32,135 bases of DNA. It comes from JABDOU01 sp041609995 (GTDB taxonomy: Bacteria > Actinomycetota > Acidimicrobiia > Spongiisociales > SHLN01). Within the stretch, counting starts at the first letter, position 1. Each line of letters opens with the position of its first letter. This document shows positions 7,201 through 15,257 of this stretch, in pieces. Position numbers and translations under genes: made by a program. The stretch is taken from contig JBFIPU010000019.1 of the NCBI GenBank assembly GCA_041609995.1, forward strand, positions 1-32,135, written 5' to 3'. The notes under the pieces are model-generated. The model was not told the origin of the DNA and made no database searches. It saw only the letters and a program-made list of their open reading frames with translations.

Positions 7201-7533
7201 ATGGAGCGCCGAAACCCGTTGTTTGCCATCGCGGCCTTGACCATCGTGGTGTTTCCGCTCCTGGCCTATGTGACGATCGAGCGGCCGGCGACGTCCTTTC
7301 CGGTTCGCTGGGCGCTGCTCGTCGTTCTGGTGGGGTGCGCCGTGATCATCGGCAACGGTTGGCTCCTACGCAGCCGCCCGGAAGCGCATACCGGCCAGGT
7401 TCTGGTCGCCGCCCTTTGCTTGCTGGGACTGGCAATCTCGTACGTTGCCGGCAACTGGTGGATGGCGCCGATGGCGGCCTTCACCGGGCTGCTCGCGCTG
7501 ATCATCAGTCGAGGGCCGGGACCTAAAAAGTAG
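7201..7533 (+). CDS. Small membrane protein, function unknown
   Basis: The product has 110 residues. I recognise no family. It is dominated by three or four hydrophobic segments, beginning with LFAIAALTIVVFPLLAYV (about 7-24), then WALLVVLVGCAVIIGNGWLL, then VLVAALCLLGLAISYVAG and MAAFTGLLALII, and ends in a short basic tail RGPGPKK. The open frame extends upstream through the repeat cluster, but the hydrophobic pattern, the ATG at 7201 and the TAGCCT box fix the start here. It converges on the next gene, with 16 bp between stop codons. The composition looks like that of its neighbours. Confidence 0.7.
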   Translation: MERRNPLFAIAALTIVVFPLLAYVTIERPATSFPVRWALLVVLVGCAVIIGNGWLLRSRPEAHTGQVLVAALCLLGLAISYVAGNWWMAPMAAFTGLLALIISRGPGPKK

Positions 7534-7549
7534 ACGACTGGTCCGACAG

Positions 7550-8431
7550 CTAGCGAACGTGGCCGATGGTATTCGACCACCTGGGATTCAGATCCCGCTC
7601 CAGGCGGCGCAGGCCACCAGCCTCCTCCACCATTCGTGCCAGACCATACAGGGCTCCGGCGCGCCACTGGGCCGAGCCTGCCCACCCAATCGCCCGCGCG
7701 GCCTTCTCGGGCCTGAGGTCGGCCAGGTGGGAAGACCAGGCCGGTTCGGTGTACCGATGCACGAGCAAATCGTGCGGGGGAACATCCGTTTCTGCCCATC
7801 CCACCAGAACCGCCCGGCTCGTATCTCGTTCTATGCCCCAACTTAAGAAGTGCACGTTAGAGATCGGCAGGTCGATCTGAGTCTTCGCCAGGCGTGAAGC
7901 ACCTGCGAAGGGATCGAGCATCCCCTCCAACGTATGATCCTCATCCGCCAGGGGGCCATCCACCGTGGCCGTCCATCGCGAATCCAGCCCGTGTTCTTGA
8001 CGCACCAGCGCCCACGTGTGCTCAGCGCTCCTGTGGATAATCCACAGCACCACATGCAGGTTCTCCGGCCTCCAGCCGGCGTCGGTGAACACCCGGGAAA
8101 GCCGCTCAGGCGTAAGGTTGGCGGCGTTCCCGAGGTTGGTGTACAAGATGGGGTAGCCACATAGTGTGTGGCCGTCGCGGCTCGAGGCGAACAGTCCCAC
8201 CTGAGTTACGGCGTTTCTTGTCCGCCGACGGGCGGCGGGAATCAGTAATGACAGACCAAACACGGCTATCGCACCGAGACCAGCCGTAAACGCCAATGGA
8301 TCGATGATCCACAGGGAAGTCAGCACGGCCGCGACGAGCGCGATCACTACGAAAAACGCGAGGAACCGTCTCACGACGGCCTCTGTTCCAACCGCGGCGC
8401 CATGTAAGTCTCCCGCCAAATATGACTTCAT
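7550..8431 (-). CDS. Membrane-anchored protein, function unknown
   Basis: The product has 293 residues and no family I recognise. Two membrane segments near the N-terminus (RFLAFFVVIALVAAVLTSLWII, about 22-43, and AFTAGLGAIAVFGLSLLIPA, about 47-66) are followed by a basic stretch (RRRTRN) and a soluble domain of about 220 residues, probably cytoplasmic. The soluble part contains LCGYPILYTNLGNAANLTPERL, LHVVLWIIHRSAEHTWALVRQE and a C-terminal acidic/Trp-rich half (HRYTEPAWSSHLADLRPEKAAR). No catalytic motif stands out. The ATG at 8431 is supported by a recognisable -35/-10 promoter just upstream. It lies between the tRNA-Pro repeats and lysC-asd in a small patch of two unrecognised genes. Confidence 0.68.
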   Translation of the reverse strand: MKSYLAGDLHGAAVGTEAVVRRFLAFFVVIALVAAVLTSLWIIDPLAFTAGLGAIAVFGLSLLIPAARRRTRNAVTQVGLFASSRDGHTLCGYPILYTNLGNAANLTPERLSRVFTDAGWRPENLHVVLWIIHRSAEHTWALVRQEHGLDSRWTATVDGPLADEDHTLEGMLDPFAGASRLAKTQIDLPISNVHFLSWGIERDTSRAVLVGWAETDVPPHDLLVHRYTEPAWSSHLADLRPEKAARAIGWAGSAQWRAGALYGLARMVEEAGGLRRLERDLNPRWSNTIGHVR

Positions 8432-8456
8432 CGTGCCGCCCGTCGACGGCCTGCTC

Positions 8457-8486
8457 AGCCTATCTCTGACGAACGCTCTACGTCAA
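8457..8486 (-). promoter_or_regulatory. Sigma70-type promoter of the 293-aa gene
   Basis: On the minus strand TTGACG (8486-8481) and TAGGCT (8462-8457) are separated by 18 nt, close to the housekeeping consensus. Transcription would start near 8450, giving a leader of about 19 nt to the ATG at 8431. This is the clearest two-element promoter in the window. Confidence 0.6.
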
Positions 8487-8503
8487 CCTGTCACCACGCA
8501 GGA

Positions 8504-9535
8504 TCACCCCGAAGTGAGGAGCTCGGCGATCTCGATCGTGTTGAGAGCCGCACCTTTGCGGAGATTGTCCCCGACAGCCCACAAACTGATGCCTCCCGGC
8601 TCGGCCAGGGTGGGGCGGACGCGGCTCACGAGTACGTCATCGATCCCGGCCGAATCGAGCGGGGTGGCGACCTTGTCTTCCCACAACAGGACGCCTTTCG
8701 CCGATCGGATCAACTCGGACGCCTCATCAACCTCCATGGGACGGTCGAAGTAACAGCTGGCAGCGATGCCATGACCGACCATCACCGGAACTCTCACGCA
8801 CGCCGGCTCTACCGCCAGGTCGGGAAGACCGAGAATCTTGCGCGACTCGTGGACGAGCTTCCATTCCTCGACAGTATGCCCGTCCTCGGCCATATCGCCC
8901 GCCAGCGGAAGCACATTCCAGCCGATGGGCCTGGCATACACGTCCACCTCAGGCTCTTCCCAGCCTCCGAAGACGAGTGCGTCGCGATCCTTTTGGAACC
9001 ACGCAACCTGGTCGGCCAACTCGTCCATGCCGGCCATGCCGCTGCCCGACACCGATTGATACGAGGTAGCCGCCAGTCGTCGCAGCCCGGCGGCACGAGC
9101 GAGCGGGGCGACCCCCATGAGGGCCACCATGGTCGTGCAATTCGGATTTGCAATGATGCCCTCATGTGCAAGCGCAGCATGGTCGTTGACGCCGGCGACG
9201 ACGAGCGGAATGTGGGGGTCCTGTCGAAACGCTGACGAGTTGTCGATGACCACGGCGCCGGCGGCGGCAAAGGCCGGGGCAAAGGCCCGAGACCGGTCGG
9301 CGCCGGCAGAGAACAGGGCGATGTCGATTCCGGTCGGATCCACCTCTGCCAGGTCCTCGATGGTGATTCGCCCCCACGGCGTGTCGACCTGGGATCCGGC
9401 CGAGCGGCTGGAGGCAATCAACCGCAACTCGGCGACCGGGAACGCCCTGCTGGTGAGGATCTCCAGCATCGTGCGACCAACGGCCCCGGTGGCACCGACG
9501 ACCGCCACGTTGAACCCGTCGGGCTTGGCTTTCAT
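8504..9535 (-). CDS. asd: Aspartate-semialdehyde dehydrogenase
   Basis: Asd reduces aspartyl phosphate to aspartate semialdehyde with NADPH, the branch point to lysine/diaminopimelate, threonine and methionine. The 343 residues are of normal length. The NADP-binding loop is VVGATGAVGRTMLEIL (from about residue 11), the phosphate-binding region contains RLIASSRSAGS, the active-site nucleophile is C133 in ANPNCTTMVAL, and the acid/base histidine is H255 in VMVGHGIA. The ATG at 9535 overlaps the lysC stop as ATGA (9532-9535), so the two are coupled as in most actinobacteria. A longer frame upstream is simply lysC in another frame. Confidence 0.97.
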   Translation of the reverse strand: MKAKPDGFNVAVVGATGAVGRTMLEILTSRAFPVAELRLIASSRSAGSQVDTPWGRITIEDLAEVDPTGIDIALFSAGADRSRAFAPAFAAAGAVVIDNSSAFRQDPHIPLVVAGVNDHAALAHEGIIANPNCTTMVALMGVAPLARAAGLRRLAATSYQSVSGSGMAGMDELADQVAWFQKDRDALVFGGWEEPEVDVYARPIGWNVLPLAGDMAEDGHTVEEWKLVHESRKILGLPDLAVEPACVRVPVMVGHGIAASCYFDRPMEVDEASELIRSAKGVLLWEDKVATPLDSAGIDDVLVSRVRPTLAEPGGISLWAVGDNLRKGAALNTIEIAELLTSG

Positions 9536-10764
9536 GCGTGTTCCTCGATCGGCTCGTCCAGCGGAACCAACTCGGCGTGGAGCGTGCGGACGGCGTCCTC
9601 GATTCGATCGTCGCTGATCACACACGAAATCCTGATTGCCGATGTGGAGATCATGTGGATGTTGATGCCCTGGTCGCCGAGCGCCCGAAACATCGCGGCA
9701 GCGATTCCCGGGTTCGAGCGCATGCCGGCTCCCACCACGGAGACACGGGCGACACCGGTATCCACATCCACCCCTCCCGCCCGGAACTCGGGGACCAGTT
9801 GCTCGCATAACTCGAGTGCCCGGGCATGGTCATCCTTGGGAACTGTGAAGCTGATATCGGTGACACCTTCGATCGACACGTTCTGGACGATCATGTCGAC
9901 GTTGATGCCGGCGTCGGCCAGGCTCCCAAACAGCCGAGCGGCAACCCCGGGCTGGTCCGGCACACCGTGTACCGTAACCTTCGCCTCCGACGTGTCGTGG
10001 GCGATCCCGGTGATGACGGCTTCTTCCATTACGGACTCCTTGACCCAGGTTCCGGGCCCTTCGTGAAACGACGACCTGACGTGGAGCGGAACTCCGAATC
10101 GCCGCGCAAACTCTACCGAGCGCATCATCAACACCCCGGTCCCAGAGGCGGCGAGCTCCAGCATTTCCTCATAAGAGACCTCGACCAGCAACCGGGCTGT
10201 CGGCACCAGGCGCGGGTCGGCGGTATACACGCCGTCGACATCTGTGAGAATCTCGCAGGCATCGGCTTCGAGGGCGGCGGCCATGGCGACGGCCGTGGCG
10301 TCGGATCCCCCCCGTCCCAAGGTCGTGACATCGCGGGAATGCGGGTCGACACCCTGAAACCCCGCCACGATCACGATCTTGCCCTGGTCGAGATGCTCTC
10401 GCACCCGATCTCCCCTGATGTGGGTGATGCGGGCTTCGCCATGAGAAGAATCGGTGAGAATCCCTGCTTGGGAACCTGTCAGGCTCAGGGCCTGCATGCC
10501 GAGGTCCTGAATGGCCATGGCCAACAACGACATCGAGATGCGTTCCCCGGCCGTCAGCAGCATGTCCATCTCACGGGGAGCGGGCGAGTGGGAGACCTCC
10601 CGAGCGAGCGCAATCAACTCGTCCGTCGATTTGCCCATCGCAGAAACGATTGCCACCACCTGATTACCGTCGCGAGCCTCGGCCACGACCCGGTGGGCAA
10701 CTCGTCGGATGCGGTCGGCATCCCCCACCGAGGTGCCGCCGTATTTCTGAACAATGAGTGCCAT
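9532..10764 (-). CDS. lysC: Aspartate kinase
   Basis: Aspartokinase phosphorylates aspartate, the first step of the aspartate family pathway. The 410-residue product begins MALIVQKYGGTSVGD, the amino-acid kinase motif, continues with VAIVSAMGKSTDELI and TLGRGGSDATAVAMA, and ends with two ACT domains (about 265-340 and 345-405, the second with VSVVGAGMRSNPGIAA). These would confer feedback control by lysine and/or threonine. The ATG at 10764 is fixed by the conserved N-terminus and follows a TACACT box. In corynebacteria the ACT region is also made separately from an internal start; several internal Met/Val codons precede the ACT domains, but I cannot identify such a site. It is the first gene of lysC-asd. 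Confidence 0.96.
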   Translation of the reverse strand: MALIVQKYGGTSVGDADRIRRVAHRVVAEARDGNQVVAIVSAMGKSTDELIALAREVSHSPAPREMDMLLTAGERISMSLLAMAIQDLGMQALSLTGSQAGILTDSSHGEARITHIRGDRVREHLDQGKIVIVAGFQGVDPHSRDVTTLGRGGSDATAVAMAAALEADACEILTDVDGVYTADPRLVPTARLLVEVSYEEMLELAASGTGVLMMRSVEFARRFGVPLHVRSSFHEGPGTWVKESVMEEAVITGIAHDTSEAKVTVHGVPDQPGVAARLFGSLADAGINVDMIVQNVSIEGVTDISFTVPKDDHARALELCEQLVPEFRAGGVDVDTGVARVSVVGAGMRSNPGIAAAMFRALGDQGINIHMISTSAIRISCVISDDRIEDAVRTLHAELVPLDEPIEEHA

Positions 10765-10773
10765 GGGTCGCGG

Positions 10774-10779
10774 AGTGTA
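10774..10779 (-). promoter_or_regulatory. -10 box of lysC-asd operon (leaderless)
   Basis: TACACT on the minus strand ends 9 nt before the lysC ATG at 10764, and no ribosome-binding site lies between. No leader peptide, attenuator or riboswitch is visible in the 146 bp to the divergent cyclophilin gene. Confidence 0.45.
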
Positions 10780-10896
10780 GAGGGCCTTGCTCCCGAACCG
10801 CCGGGCTTGTTGCCTGCTGTACTCGAGAGGATGGCAGGTCCCGATGAGAGCCACCGCTGTCAGGGATTCGACCGGTCGCAATACGCAGATCGGTCG

Positions 10897-10902
10897 TATA
10901 GT
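10897..10902 (+). promoter_or_regulatory. -10 box of cyclophilin-PHP operon (leaderless)
   Basis: TATAGT, a near-consensus -10 element, ends 8 nt before the ATG at 10911. No ribosome-binding site and no clear -35 element are seen. Confidence 0.55.
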
Positions 10903-10910
10903 TCCCCGTC

Positions 10911-11774
10911 ATGGGTACGGACAAGCGTCAACGCCAGAAAGAGAACCGGGCGCGGCGGCTGGAGGCCGAGGCCAAGCAGGCCGCCAGGGATCGCCGAATT
11001 GCCACGCTGCGGAGCCTCGGCACGCTCATCGTCGCGTCGTTGATCATCGGGGCCGGAATCATCTGGTTCACCAACCGGCCCGACGACATCAGCGGCGAAG
11101 CGTTTTCGCCACCTTCGACCACCGCCGCGGACTCGACCTCGACGTCCTTGGCCGACGCCGAGACCACCACCTCCACCGTCGTGGACACCGAGGGATTGAG
11201 CGCCGCGTATACATCGTATCGGGAGCAACCGGTGGCCTGCGGCGGCGAGCTGCCACCGCCGCTGACCCCAATGTCGTTCGACGCCCCGGCCGACATGGGA
11301 ATCGATCCGAGCGCCACCGTCACGGCCAGCATCACGACGTCTTGTGGAGACCTGGTACTCGAATTGGATCCGGCAGCCGCGCCCAACACGGTCAACAGCT
11401 TTGTCTTCTTGGCCGAGCAGGGATACTTCGACGGGGTCGTCAGTCATCGGATCGCCCCCGGCTTCGTGCTCCAGATCGGCGACCAGACGGCCACGGGATC
11501 GGGCGGACCCGGCTACTCGATCGAGGACGAGCTGCCGGCGGACAGCTCGGCCTACAAGGCCGGCACCCTTGCCATGGCCAACAGCGGCGCCAACACGAGC
11601 GGCAGTCAGTTCTTCATCGACTTCGTCGACACGGGGCTACCGCCCCAGTATTCGGTGTTCGGCCAGCTCATCTCCGGAGAGGACGTCCTCGCCACCATCG
11701 AACAAATACCTGTATCAGGCGATACCCCGCTCGAGTCGTTGTTCATCGAATCGATCGAAATCGAGATCACCTAG
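10911..11774 (+). CDS. Membrane-anchored cyclophilin-type peptidyl-prolyl isomerase
   Basis: The product of 287 residues has a short, highly basic cytoplasmic N-terminus, one membrane segment (LIVASLIIGAGIIWF, about 39-53), a Thr/Ser-rich linker (roughly 65-95) and an extracytoplasmic cyclophilin domain (about 130-287). The domain shows TVNSFVFLAEQGYFDGVVSHR, APGFVLQIGD and the substrate-pocket block ANSGANTSGSQFFI; HR corresponds to the catalytic Arg of the family. Two cysteines flank the domain entry (VACGGEL, ITTSCGDL) and could form a disulfide. It probably assists folding of secreted proteins, which fits the exported proteases further along. It is followed with no gap by the PHP gene. 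Confidence 0.92.
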   Translation: MGTDKRQRQKENRARRLEAEAKQAARDRRIATLRSLGTLIVASLIIGAGIIWFTNRPDDISGEAFSPPSTTAADSTSTSLADAETTTSTVVDTEGLSAAYTSYREQPVACGGELPPPLTPMSFDAPADMGIDPSATVTASITTSCGDLVLELDPAAAPNTVNSFVFLAEQGYFDGVVSHRIAPGFVLQIGDQTATGSGGPGYSIEDELPADSSAYKAGTLAMANSGANTSGSQFFIDFVDTGLPPQYSVFGQLISGEDVLATIEQIPVSGDTPLESLFIESIEIEIT

Positions 11775-12614
11775 GTGGCGGTCGATCTCCATTCGCACAG
11801 CCATTTCTCAGACGGATCGGACTCTCCCACGGAGATCGTCGATATGGCTGCCAACCTTGGCTTGAATGCGCTGGCGTTGACCGATCACGACAACCTCAAT
11901 GGCATTCTCGAGGCACGGGCGGCGGCCGACCACGCCGGTATCGAGCTGGTTTCCGGCATCGAGCTCAGCTGCGACTGGGAGCACGGCGGCCTGCACATGC
12001 TCGGTTACTTTCTGGAGCCGGGTCCGGGTGAATTGCAGGACCAGCTGGAGGAGCTACAAGCAAGCCGCAACGCGCGCAACGCTGAGATCGTGGGGCGGCT
12101 GAACGAGCTCGGTATCGAAATCACCCTTGAACAGGTGGAGGCCGAGGCCGGGGGATCGGGGATCGGCCGCCCCCACATCGCCCAGGTCATGGTCGACGCC
12201 GGCGCGGTCGAATCGATCCCGCAAGCGTTCGACGAGTATCTCGCAAAGGGCAGACCGGCCTACGTGGACCGGCGGCGACTGTCTCCCGAAGACGCAATCG
12301 AGTTGGCTATGGCGTCGCGGGCGGTCACGGCCATTGCCCATCCGCATACGCTCGGTCTCGTTACGGACGAGTTCTCCCGCACCATGACGCACCTGCAGGA
12401 GGTCGGGCTCGCCGGATTGGAGTGCCATTACAGCGAATACGACCCGCACACGCGAGCGGAAATGGTCGAAGTGGCCGAGGACCACGGCCTGGTGGCCACG
12501 GGGGGGTCCGATTATCACGGTTCCTACAAAGAAGGGCTCGAACTGGGTCGCGGCTTCGGCGATTTGATCGTCCCGGACGAGGTGGTCGAGCAACTAGGCG
12601 ACCGGATACCCTGA
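11775..12614 (+). CDS. PHP-domain phosphoesterase (YciV/RNase AM-like)
   Basis: The protein has 279 residues and all metal-binding motifs of a PHP hydrolase: DLHSHSHFSDGS at the N-terminus, LTDHDN, GIELSC, AHPHTLG and the terminal GGSDYHG. An insertion around residues 85-145 (ARNAEIVGRL to GRPHIAQVMVDAG) is typical of the YciV group, whose characterised members act as 3',5'-nucleoside bisphosphate phosphatases or 5'-exonucleases on RNA. The exact substrate is not determined by sequence. The GTG start at 11775 directly abuts the TAG of the cyclophilin gene, so translation is probably coupled. The protein should be cytoplasmic. Confidence 0.9.
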   Translation: MAVDLHSHSHFSDGSDSPTEIVDMAANLGLNALALTDHDNLNGILEARAAADHAGIELVSGIELSCDWEHGGLHMLGYFLEPGPGELQDQLEELQASRNARNAEIVGRLNELGIEITLEQVEAEAGGSGIGRPHIAQVMVDAGAVESIPQAFDEYLAKGRPAYVDRRRLSPEDAIELAMASRAVTAIAHPHTLGLVTDEFSRTMTHLQEVGLAGLECHYSEYDPHTRAEMVEVAEDHGLVATGGSDYHGSYKEGLELGRGFGDLIVPDEVVEQLGDRIP

Positions 12615-12624
12615 GAGTTCGGCT

Positions 12625-12653
12625 CAGTATCGGGAGCTCAGGCGCCGATACTG
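12625..12653. promoter_or_regulatory. Perfect 9-bp inverted repeat over kinase promoter
   Basis: CAGTATCGG (12625-12633) and CCGATACTG (12645-12653) are exact inverted repeats separated by 11 nt. The right arm contains GATACT (12647-12652), which lies 8 nt before the kinase ATG at 12661 and is its likely -10 box. The element is therefore more likely an operator than a terminator for the PHP gene; no T-run follows the stem. Confidence 0.45.
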
Positions 12654-12660
12654 CCCATAT

Positions 12661-13878
12661 ATGGGTACCAACCTCGGCGAGCTCGGCCGTCGGTTCAACC
12701 GCGCGCGGTCCATAGGGGGATTGGGTTTTGCGGTGGCGATCGCCACGATCGGGGTCTTCATCCATCCGCTGGTGGTGGCGATCGGCGGAGCCGTTGCGGT
12801 GTACAACCGGCTGGAGGTCTACTACCGCAGCCGCCACCCGGATTCTCCCGTCCTCTACGTCCTTGTCGCCGATACCCTGGTCGCCGGTCTCGCCACGCTG
12901 CTGATCGGCCCCGTGCCACAGATCATTCTGGCGATGTACACCTTCGTGCTGGTGAACTCGATCTTCTGGGTGACCCGCAAGCAGGTATTGCTGCTCACGC
13001 TGCTGCTTTCCTCGTTTGTCGTCGGCTCGACGCTGCTACCCGGGCATCTGATCGATTTCGGAGACCGCCGCAGCCTGGCAATCTGGGGCACGATCGCGTC
13101 GTTTGGGGTCTTGACGCTTTGGATGGCAGAGACGGCGGCCGAAACCATCAGAGCCGGCGCCGACATCGAACGGGCCGCCTATGAGAAGGAACGTGATGCG
13201 AGCCGCATGAAGGATCAGTTCGTCTCGATGATCAGCCACGAGCTGCGCACACCCATAACGAGCCTCATCGGCTTCTCGGAGACGCTGGAAGAATCGTGGG
13301 AAGTGATCGGTCCCGCCGAAGCGAAGGAGTTTCTGTCCATCATCCATGGCGAGGCCGCCAACCTGCGGCAAATCGTAGAGGACATCCTCCTCATCCCGGG
13401 CCTGGAGGCCGGCCGCCTCCCGATCAAAACGGAGGACTTCGCGATAGCCGAGACCATCTCCGGTGTCATTCGAGCATTGTTTCCCGCGGGCTCTTCACAA
13501 ACTGTGGCCGTCGACCTTCCCAATATCACCGTGTCCGCCGATCCCGGCCGGACCAAACAGGTCGTGCGCAACCTGCTTCGCAACGCCCAGAAATATGGGG
13601 GCAACCATATCAGCATCACCCTGTCCCTCGATTCGGGGATGGTGGTCATCAGGGTGCGGGACGATGGTGCGGGAGTGCCGCCTTCGGAGCGCGAGACCAT
13701 CTTCGCCGCCTTTCACCAGGTCGACGGAGGGGACACCCGAAAAGAGGGACTCGGCCTCGGGCTTCCGATCTCCCGCGCCTTGGCGCGCGCCATGGGCGGC
13801 GACCTCTGGTACGAAGCAGATCTCGGCTGCACGTTCGCGTTCTCGATACCGCTGGCGCCGAGCGAGCTGGCCGCCTAG
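12661..13878 (+). CDS. Membrane sensor histidine kinase (orphan)
   Basis: The product has 405 residues. The N-terminal third has about five membrane segments (roughly residues 20-155), with hardly any loop for an external sensor domain. A short linker leads to the dimerisation domain with the phospho-acceptor H193 in ISHELRTPITS. The ATP-binding domain shows the N box (QVVRNLLRNAQKYGG), G1 (RVRDDGAGVPP), F box (IFAAFHQV) and G2 (GLGLGLPISRA), all intact. No response regulator is adjacent; the single-domain receiver at 6184 is a possible but unsupported partner. The ATG at 12661 is followed by the first hydrophobic helix, and a GATACT box within an inverted repeat precedes it. Confidence 0.93.
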   Translation: MGTNLGELGRRFNRARSIGGLGFAVAIATIGVFIHPLVVAIGGAVAVYNRLEVYYRSRHPDSPVLYVLVADTLVAGLATLLIGPVPQIILAMYTFVLVNSIFWVTRKQVLLLTLLLSSFVVGSTLLPGHLIDFGDRRSLAIWGTIASFGVLTLWMAETAAETIRAGADIERAAYEKERDASRMKDQFVSMISHELRTPITSLIGFSETLEESWEVIGPAEAKEFLSIIHGEAANLRQIVEDILLIPGLEAGRLPIKTEDFAIAETISGVIRALFPAGSSQTVAVDLPNITVSADPGRTKQVVRNLLRNAQKYGGNHISITLSLDSGMVVIRVRDDGAGVPPSERETIFAAFHQVDGGDTRKEGLGLGLPISRALARAMGGDLWYEADLGCTFAFSIPLAPSELAA

Positions 13879-13959
13879 GGGCAGCAGCGAGCCGCCTCCG
13901 TCGCCCGATCGGGGTGGGCCCGCCATCCAACAGCCGACCGGCAGGCGCCGTGTCGCGGG

Positions 13960-13965
13960 TAGCGT
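13960..13965 (+). promoter_or_regulatory. -10 box of APC permease gene (leaderless)
   Basis: TAGCGT ends 8 nt before the ATG at 13974 without a ribosome-binding site. The same TAGCGT hexamer precedes ybaB. Confidence 0.45.
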
Positions 13966-13973
13966 GCCGTGCC

Positions 13974-15248
13974 ATGGCCATGTCACCACAGCAACCCGAT
14001 CGGCTCCGCCGCGAGCTGGGTGTCGGAGGAGCAGTCCTCCTGGGCCTCGGATCCATTCTCGGGACCGGCGTGTTCGTGAGCCTGGGGATCGCCGCCGGTA
14101 TCACCGGTAGCTCGGTGGTTCTGGCCGTCGCGCTGGCGGCTCTTCTCGCCACGATGAATGGCCTGAACAGTGCCCAGCTGGCTGCCAACCACCCGGTGAG
14201 CGGGGGCACCTACGAGTACGGATATCACTACCTTCGCCCCTGGTTGGGCTTTCTGGCCGGGTGGGCGTTCCTCGTCGCAAAGTCAGCCTCCGCTGCCACA
14301 GCCGCCCTCGGCTTTGCAGGCTACGTCATCCATCTGTTCGGCCAGGACCCGGGCGCGTGGCTGGTCCCCTTGGCCCTTTTCGCAGTCGGAGCTCTCACCG
14401 GCGTGGTCCTCGCCGGCCTGCGGCGTTCGAATACGGTCAACACCCTGATCGTAACCATCACCCTCGTGTCGCTCGCCGCATTCGTCTTCGTCGGATTAGC
14501 GGACGTCGCCGGAGAGCGTTACGAGCCTTTCCTGACCGACGGTGGCCCGGGACTGCTAGAGGCAACGGCTCTGGCATTTGTGGCATTCACCGGCTACGGG
14601 CGCATTGCGACGCTGGGCGAGGAAGTCCGCCGACCGGCGGAGACCATCCCCAAGGCGGTGATCATCACGCTCATCGTTTCGGCCGTGATCTATGCCTCCG
14701 TGTCGGCGGTCGGGGTGGGCGCGGCCACGGCTGCCGGGCTCGCCTCGGCCGTCGACAGCACCGCAGCTCCTCTCGAGGTCATCGCCGAGAGTTTCAGCCC
14801 CGACATCTCCCTTTTCGTCGCCATCGGAGCGATCACAGCAATGCTCGGTGTGTTGCTCAACTTGATCCTCGGACTCTCGCGGGTGGTACTGGCAATGGGG
14901 CGCCGCGATGACCTGCCTCCGGTGACCGCCCGTCTCAACGCCACTGGCACCACGCCCCCGGTGGCGGTCCTGATCGTGGCAGTGATCATCGGCGGGCTGG
15001 TGCTCATCGGCGATGTCAAGACCACCTGGACGTTCAGCGCCTTCACGGTCCTCGTCTACTACGCCATCACGAATCTGGCCGCCCTTCAGATTCCCGTCGG
15101 GGACCGCCGATTTCCCCGTTGGCTGGCGTGGGCCGGCCTCGCCGGCTGTCTCTTCCTCGCGTTCTGGGTAGACGCCGCGGTTTGGATCACGGGGCTCGTC
15201 GTTCTCGTGATCGGGCTGGGATGGCATCTGCTGCGGCGCCGCCGCTGA
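13974..15248 (+). CDS. APC-superfamily amino acid/polyamine permease
   Basis: This integral membrane transporter of 424 residues has about 11-12 hydrophobic segments. The first helix has the family glycine-rich motif GLGSILGTGVFVSLGIAAG, and helix 3 follows AANHPVSGGTYEYGYHYLRPWLGFLAGW, the usual amino-acid permease block. A FVAFTGYGRIATLGEEVRRPAETIPKAV segment corresponds to the loop after helix 6 in cationic amino acid and YfnA-type members. The substrate is probably an amino acid taken up with protons, but cannot be named. A much longer open frame upstream overlaps the kinase and is not coding. The gene converges on the AccE-like gene with 9 bp between stops. Confidence 0.9.
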   Translation: MAMSPQQPDRLRRELGVGGAVLLGLGSILGTGVFVSLGIAAGITGSSVVLAVALAALLATMNGLNSAQLAANHPVSGGTYEYGYHYLRPWLGFLAGWAFLVAKSASAATAALGFAGYVIHLFGQDPGAWLVPLALFAVGALTGVVLAGLRRSNTVNTLIVTITLVSLAAFVFVGLADVAGERYEPFLTDGGPGLLEATALAFVAFTGYGRIATLGEEVRRPAETIPKAVIITLIVSAVIYASVSAVGVGAATAAGLASAVDSTAAPLEVIAESFSPDISLFVAIGAITAMLGVLLNLILGLSRVVLAMGRRDDLPPVTARLNATGTTPPVAVLIVAVIIGGLVLIGDVKTTWTFSAFTVLVYYAITNLAALQIPVGDRRFPRWLAWAGLAGCLFLAFWVDAAVWITGLVVLVIGLGWHLLRRRR

Positions 15249-15257
15249 GACGAGCCG

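Noticed and set aside
6587..8503. An integrated mobile element at tRNA-Pro
   Set aside because: No integrase, excisionase, phage or conjugation gene lies between the tRNA and lysC-asd, and the tRNA tail copies are within 330 bp of each other, too close to bracket an element.
13296..13973. A long N-terminal extension of the APC permease
   Set aside because: The extension overlaps the histidine kinase ATP-binding domain in another frame, and the permease family begins at the ATG at 13974, 8 nt behind a TAGCGT box.
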